Shown here: positions 57,830-64,000 of the stretch, piece by piece
How the letters are laid out: each line of letters begins with the position of its first letter
How positions within the stretch are numbered: the first letter of the stretch is position 1
NCBI RefSeq assembly: GCF_947623445.1
Contig: NC_135242.1
Coordinates: 15,562,001-15,626,000, forward strand
DNA length: 64,000 nucleotides
Direction of reading: 5' to 3'
From: Clavelina lepadiformis
Taxonomy: Eukaryota; Chordata; Ascidiacea; Aplousobranchia; Clavelinidae
The notes under the pieces: model-generated
The model's database searches: none
Seen by the model: only the letters and a program-made list of their open reading frames with translations
Told to the model about the DNA's origin: nothing
Translations under genes and position numbers: made by a program

Positions 57830-58061
57830 CATACCCATTGCTGTTGACATATCGTGATGGGGCATTTCCCCATTTTCTAAATTGTTTTCTTAACAAAATC
57901 GGGTCAGCAATGATATAAGTGTTCGTGACATGTCTTTTATACTCTTTGGGTACAGTTACTACAGTACCTGCAATCACAGAGACATACACTTTTCTTTTAT
58001 CTCGTCTACCATAATCGGCTGTAATCAGTGACGTATGCAGGATTGTGTTGAGACTGTCCAA
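57830..58061 (-). other. Possible orphan exon or chance open frame
   Basis: The reverse strand is open for 116 codons (58061-57711) reading DYGRRDKRKVYVSVIAGTVV and NTYIIADPILLRKQFRKWGN. An AG precedes 58045 and a GGGTATGT donor-like site lies near 57830. No neighbouring exon in matching phase was found, and I do not recognise the peptide. It overlaps the diverged duplication. Confidence 0.2.
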
Positions 58062-58935
58062 ATTTAAAAACTGCGTCTAAAAACTACACGTTTTTCCACC
58101 ACGCCTTTCCAACTGATTTAAACGCTTCAAAATGAAAGGTATTCTAATATTTATACAATAGCTACCAATTTATGGCAGCTTATACTATATCAAAACGCAG
58201 CCTATTAATACAATATTTTCATATGGGTCATAGATATAGCTGCGTCGTAAATTGGTAACTACTGTATACGTATAAAAATGAGAAAGAATTTTGTTTTTAG
58301 GCGTTCAAAAGTAAACTTCGAGGCAAAAACCCCAAATAGTTTTGCGCTACGTGCATTTTGGGCGAAGTAGATAAACGCAGGAGTTATTTTAGACCCAGCT
58401 TTGTCGTTGCAGAAACTAGGCTTCATGTATAGCTGAGTAGGCCTATATAAAAACAAAAACACAAAAGTGACTAAACTAGATGATAATATGTTCGAAAAAA
58501 AGCAATGTTTATACGACGGGTAACTTTCAACAATTAGTTAATGAAAACAAAAGCAAGAAAAATGTTACCAGCATCATGTTTTGTTGGATTTCTACGTTTT
58601 GTGCCACATGTTGTCAAATTTACAATCAAGCAATGTGCAGTTTACAAACATGCGATGATGCCTCACAATGATATAACGTAATATTTACAGAAAATAATCT
58701 AACCATGTAGATATATAAGTTAAAAATTTACAGGTATATTGTATAGGCTATGTTGGTTCATTATGTTACATGAAATACAATCGGAAGAATAATCATGACC
58801 ATCGCCCATAGTAGCAAAAATCTTTTTATGCGCCTTCTTCGACAAAAATATGCTTTTTGTTTGTGCAAGCTTTTACAGTTGAATCAAAATTCTATTTACA
58901 TGGCACTTGTAAACACAGCCGTGGCAACCTTCTGC
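58062..58935. other. Intergenic, no gene seen
   Basis: AT-rich sequence below the receptor gene's stop codon; its 3' untranslated region should lie here. No canonical polyadenylation signal was noticed close to the stop. Confidence 0.4.
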
Positions 58936-61900
58936 TTAGTTCTTATTTGATGCTTGTACGATGTTAGGAAGTTGAATCTTTATGTCATCAACACGTATAG
59001 AAGCCGCATAGTCCAAGTGAAGATTTTTTTCTGCAAGACTCTGAACCGGCGTGGTATATACTTTTGAAACAGCACTATCTTCGAATGCGCTAAAACTAGC
59101 ATTTGGACATTTGGAGGTCGGCGATGCACTACTGGATATGGACACATCGGCGACGCTTGTTACTGAGAAAGAGGATGCAATACGCACTCTCACTGAAGAC
59201 CAACCCCTTGACCACAGACTGCGCATAAAGCGTGAGTAGAGCAGAGGATTCAACGCGCTGTTTATGGGAAGCAAGCCAATGGCGGTAATGGCGTAAGCAG
59301 CGTCCGGAATTTCATATCCAGCCGCACTTATGAAACTCATGACACATATGGGAACCCAGCATGCGCAGTCAGTGGCGACTAGCAGAGCGATGCGTTTCTG
59401 CATTTCACTGGCACTATTCTTTGACTGTCGCAACTTTTCTTTCCTTTTTCGTTTCTGTGCATCTGCCAGCCTCTTGCGAACCTGTTCTGCTCTGTTGAAA
59501 ACAGATGTCCTTTTACAGGAGATTTCAGGAGATTTTTCGATTTGCTCTGGGTTAGCTGAATTCTCGTCATTTTCTGTTACTGTGACACGTCGCTGCTTAG
59601 CAGGTTTTTGTTGTATGGTAGATTTGTAACTTATTATGGCATAAGCACTAGCAATGTACACGACGGATAAGAAGTTTATCCCTATCACAGTCAAGGTGTA
59701 ACCCCAAATACGGTCTTCCGTGGGCGAGACAAATATCTGTGGCATGCATACACTGTCTGCACTGTAATAACCATAATACTTCCAATCACTGTGATCAGGT
59801 GCAGCGACTTTCAAAAACTCCACCATCTTGTCCCAAGTCGAAAAATCCATGAAGCTTTTCTCCGTTATATTTGTGTTTGTTATGTAAGCAATGCCAGTGA
59901 CAAGATTTACAGCTAGAGTTCGGTTGATATCAGGTGGATGAAACTGTGGAAAAGGCACCCAAGCTGCTTTTATGAAGGGATCTTTGGTCATGGGCAAAAT
60001 CGGAATAACAGCAAAACAAATTGCTACCAACCACGTAACCGAGCAAACTACAATAAGATACCGGAACCTCAATTTATGGCACGAAAATGGTTTAAGCACA
60101 GTATACAGTCTGAGTGTTGTTAAAGCCACTAAGGTATAAACTGAAGTTTGGGACGAAGTGAGCAATATTACACCAAGTATGTTGCACGTGTCGCTCGTAC
60201 GCCATTGCCGATCATAATTCCAATACTGCTCGTTGACGTTATTCTGGCCTTCATATATAGCGGTCATAACTGCCAACCAGAGTAAGTAGATACCCATAAG
60301 TAAATCAGCTGATGCCAAGTTCAGAACAAGAAGTGAATTCCATATTTTAATTAATCTTCGTGTGCCAGTTGCATTACCCAATGGGGCAATTTTTCGACTT
60401 GAATGAACATCGCTGATGGTAGTGATGCCTGAAAGTCTCTTCATAACTCCGTTCGTTAACGTGTCTTTAACAGAAGAACATTTTCTTTTTTGTAAAATAG
60501 CTGAAGCAGTGGCGACTCGGTTTAGTTTAATAAGTTCGGTGATCGTGCTCCATATAACAACGGTGTTGCCGATTAAGGCAGTCACTGCCATAACCCAGAC
60601 TAAAACCTGCAGGATCCAATCCCCTATTAGATTGTAACGCGACGCCACTGAGTTATGGCCACCTGCTAAAGGCCATTCATCACTTCCATCGGAGCAATCA
60701 GCTTGACCATCCATAATTTTCATTTTATCAATATAAAACGGTTCCCTATTTTCACAGTAAAACTTTCCCGGGCATAAGATCTCATCGGATAAGCTGCTGC
60801 ATTGTATCACCCCATCGCAAAGCTCGTCAATGCTCACAGTATCATGGTTTTCTGGCAGCGGCTCCCCAGATTCAAAAAAAATGTCGTCCGTTTTGTTCAA
60901 GTCTCCGAGAATAAACCTTATAATGTACTTCTGTATCGGTGGCGGTTCGCCTCGTCTGTTGTGGCTCATCCAACTTAGAATAACGGATTGATTTTCTGAA
61001 TTTCCAAGATGCTCAAAGTTGGAAAATAACGACGAAGAGCTAAAAGGACCCGAAGAACGAACTACTCTCCTAAGTTCGTGTGGGGCGGACCAAGAACGTA
61101 GTGATGCAAATCTGTTTCTTCTGTTGTTGAAGTTACTCATCTCTTCAATCACACTGCATCGAATTCGAAATTTTGCTAGTGACTGCAGCTTGTTGTCCAA
61201 AATTTTTTCATTCGGAAGAGATGTGCTGTTGTCTGTAACCACCTGCGATTTATTGCCGGTAGCTGTAGTGTCATTGTTAGAGAATTCGAGGTCAACGTCA
61301 GTGCTATCCTCGTTCAAACCACCGCTGTAGGTGTCGTCCGGCTTCATGCCTGTAATTATAACCATTTGAAGAGAGAAATTATATTGGGCGACAGGAAATA
61401 CAAAACTACAGTCTTACGGTGAGATTTTGGCATCCTAAACTGTATTCATCAATTACTGTAAATATACCGTTTGATCAAATTTTCATCTTGACTTGTGACT
61501 ACTACGAATGGTCGGGCACCATCATTAAACAAAGATATTATATGAGCACAAAATACATTGCATAAATATTACGAAACAAGGTGCGGTCCCGGTTATGTAG
61601 CCTACTATCTAAACTACAGTAAGTTTAGTACACGTTTTTGCGAAGAAAATGGTGTTTTTCATATTCGGCCTATATAGTTGCCGTGTGTTGGCACGAAAGA
61701 ATATTTTTGTATAAGCACGCAAAATGCTTAGGATGGTTACCGTTTCAAAGCGTTTTTGCATCATTCTTAGAGGCAGACGTCACAAAGCTTATAGTAACGC
61801 TTACAACTAAACCTTATTAAATAACTATTGATCTAATTTGGTAACAGCAACTAACCTACTCCACAAAAATTTTCATCTTCTCCTTCAGGACAATCCACTT

Positions 61901-62530
61901 TTCCATCGCAAATGTCTTCTTTTTTCACGCAGGTGCAAGTTTGACCCTCCTCTACATTTCGTGGACACTGAAACTGACCGGGTGGGCAAAAATTACACGC
62001 CCTTAGAACTGAAGCGAGTGTGCAATATGGCACACACATGCGATGAGTCAATTCGACTGCTGAATCTTGGTCCAGCAAATCCATTCCCGTACGAAGGCTT
62101 GCCAAAGCATATTGAAGACGAGAATCGTATTTCAGGCGTTTATCGGGGCAAAGAAATTCGTCGGAGAGATCCTTACAGTCAAACTTCCCGTCGCAGATTT
62201 GTTCCCTTGATAGTTTGGCAGCGTCATGGGAATTTAGACATTTAAAGCACGTAGTATTTTTTCCGCATTCGTACTCAATTGCTTCTGTTAAAGCAAAAAA
62301 AGAGCCCATATAGGTAGAATTCAATCATATAATAGCTTTACGCTGTTAATTTTCATAATTAAAATGTCGGGACAAAATCTTTCAACGGAGAGTAAAATAG
62401 CTAATGATGTAGCAGTAACCTATTAACATCCGTATACACATGCATTAAAAAACCAAAAAGACTTACTTCTTCCCATCGAAGTTCGAAAACTCAAGCAGAA
62501 AATAGCTATTTTTAACAACATCTTAAACAT
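58936..62530 (-). CDS. LDLa-repeat seven-transmembrane receptor (LGR/GRL101-like), 3 exons
   Basis: Exons 62530-62467, 62284-61856 and 61349-58936 give 968 residues. The signal peptide is MFKMLLKIAIFCLSF. LDL-receptor class A modules follow: ICDGKFDCKDLSDEFLC, ICDGKVDCPEGEDENFC, a partial LCDGVIQCSSLSDEILC and MDGQADCSDGSDEW. All seven helices are in the last exon: IGNTVVIWS (TM1), LNLASADLLMGIYLLW (TM2), TSVYTLVALTTLRLY (TM3), VTWLVAICFAVIPIL (TM4), TLTVIGINFLSVVYIASAYA (TM5), CACWVPICVMSF (TM6) and INSALNPLLYSRF (TM7, NPxxY). The first intracellular loop is about 75 residues, far longer than usual, and the DRY position reads LRLY. The helices resemble the LGR/relaxin-receptor/GRL101 group, but I see no leucine-rich repeats. 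Ligand unknown. Confidence 0.88.
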
Positions 62531-64000
62531 TTTCTCTGCAGCAATCTGCAAGGTACTAAGGACGTCAGCTCGTTTTACTGGTAGCGACAAAAAATTACGT
62601 TTGAGTGGGCGAAGATTTGTGGCAAATTACAGTTTAAACTTTGCCGCGTGACGGTTTACGGTTATTTATAAATAACCTACGTAAACCACATCTGTAGCCT
62701 AAAGACACAGGGTGTTAGGAATCGTGTGGTAGGTTACTGTGACACCAACAGAAATATAGTACTACCTGTTGAATATAGATCAATATAAGCTTTTAAATTA
62801 GCAAATCTTTTGTAGAAAAAAAATTTTTTGTCTTTAATACCCTTTTCTTTCTAACAGAAGTTCGTCTTCAAGAAAAATAAAACTATTAAATCAAACAAAA
62901 TGAATAATATTTGATCCATTCTGTTCTTCGCCTTATTTTATTCCAAGAAAGAAAAATTTCGACATCGACTTATGGACTGGTGCTGTAAGTCAAAAACTCA
63001 TCTGAGCTACCACCATGAATTTAAAGTTCAGTTTCAGGCCTGGGGCAAAAAGTAACTGTTTTTCTGTGAAGGGAGCGCGGAGACAGCAATCTTGATGTCA
63101 CTAATTTACCAGACCTATAGGCTCGGCCCAGGTCAGGGTTGTTTTCTCCGGTGGTATCACAACAAACAGTTGCGAAGTTTAATCCCAATTCTGCACGCAC
63201 ATTATTGTTATGAAAACAGCAAGGCAGTTTCCAAAGATCACATCAGGGTATTTTCGACGATAGTTGGCGGCATTTTACTGTAATTGTCAATTTGCCTTGT
63301 TTTTACACTAACCAACAAACTAATGTTTATTTCAAGTAGACGCTTAATTGCATAAAATAAGTCATTTCGTTGGAAGTGCTAACGCCTTTACGATGAACTA
63401 TAGATTCAGTTTATCACCAATTAGAAACGATTGATCGTATTTTGAAATAAAAAAAAAAACAAATAAAACCGTTAAAGCAGAAATATGTGATTAAAGGTGT
63501 TATACCTTTTTTTCTTTCCGACACACACATTTTCCCTGCAAAATGACCGCGGGGGTGTGCGTCATAGCTTGGTTACAAGCTAAAGCACGCAAACTGGGTT
63601 AGGTTTTTAACCGACAACATGCTTCAAATCATAGCTAAACTAGCTAAGCTGCAACAATAACGTATCTCCGAGAAATCAAAAAAAACCTAAGGGTCGATTC
63701 AGACAACGAAATATTGACAACTTGAGCGCAGATAAAAGGGAATATAAATTGACTTTAGTTACGGAACTGGAAACGTCGAAACTGTACAACGAATCTATAG
63801 CAAACCTCGATACGAAAATGTAATAGACATACCTTCAAAATTTATCGTTCAGCTAAAGTTTAATTCACTAGTTTAAAGAAAATAACAAATTTTTAAACAT
63901 AAGTTTTATAACAAGTTATTGTATAACGAAGTTCAAATGTTAACAACAACACCTGAAGTCGCAGTTAAAACGCTATTGCAAATAAAAAATGTTACACCAG
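62531..64000. other. Intergenic to the window edge
   Basis: Upstream of the minus-strand receptor gene, so its promoter is expected just above 62530. No exon, RNA gene or repeat with clear ends was recognised. Confidence 0.4.

Overview
The window is animal nuclear DNA: AT-rich, with many short introns bounded by GT/AG, single-copy metazoan gene families (CFAP52, AP-2, CYP4, an LDLa/7TM receptor, a CUB membrane protein) and many small DNA-transposon relics. Gene density, intron length and composition suggest an invertebrate chordate such as an ascidian tunicate. That is an inference; no single feature proves the taxon. I built exon models by hand from open frames, splice sites and intron phase, and checked that each total is a multiple of three.

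Layout. (1) 1-4615 (+): 3' part of a gene with a tyrosine-recombinase domain, then a tandem array of tiny phase-1 exons, a Tudor-like exon and a basic C-terminus. (2) 5087-6175: subterminal-repeat/foldback DNA. (3) 7230-11192 (-): secreted protein with EF-hand-like loops, 11 exons. (4) 13140-13955: LINE relics. (5) 14666-17537 (+): AP-2 transcription factor, 8 exons. (6) 18099-19856 (-): small ankyrin protein, with a candidate extra 3' exon at 17558-17811. (7) 23248-26493 (+): single-pass membrane protein with a CUB-like domain. (8) 27503-31710 (-): CFAP52/WDR16, a 12-exon, 620-codon model. (9) 33980-35836: hAT relics. (10) 37433-45869 (+): unrecognised 1177-residue protein, 10 exons, with three transposons in its introns. 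(11) 46877-55906 (-): CYP4-type cytochrome P450, 11 exons, 501 residues, with a hAT element and a long-inverted-repeat element in its introns. (12) 58936-62530 (-): LDLa-repeat 7TM receptor, 3 exons. The rest is intergenic.

The genes are not an operon or cluster; strands alternate and functions are unrelated (ciliary axoneme, transcription, lipid oxidation, signalling). The most unusual locus is the first one. A 293-bp unit carrying two symmetrical phase-1 mini-exons (36 and 42 nt) is repeated eight times, so each genomic repeat adds one 26-residue peptide repeat without shifting frame. Alternating variants show that it was amplified as 586-bp dimers. A second theme is transposon insertion into introns: four hAT-type elements with perfect 8-10 bp target-site duplications can be delimited to the base.
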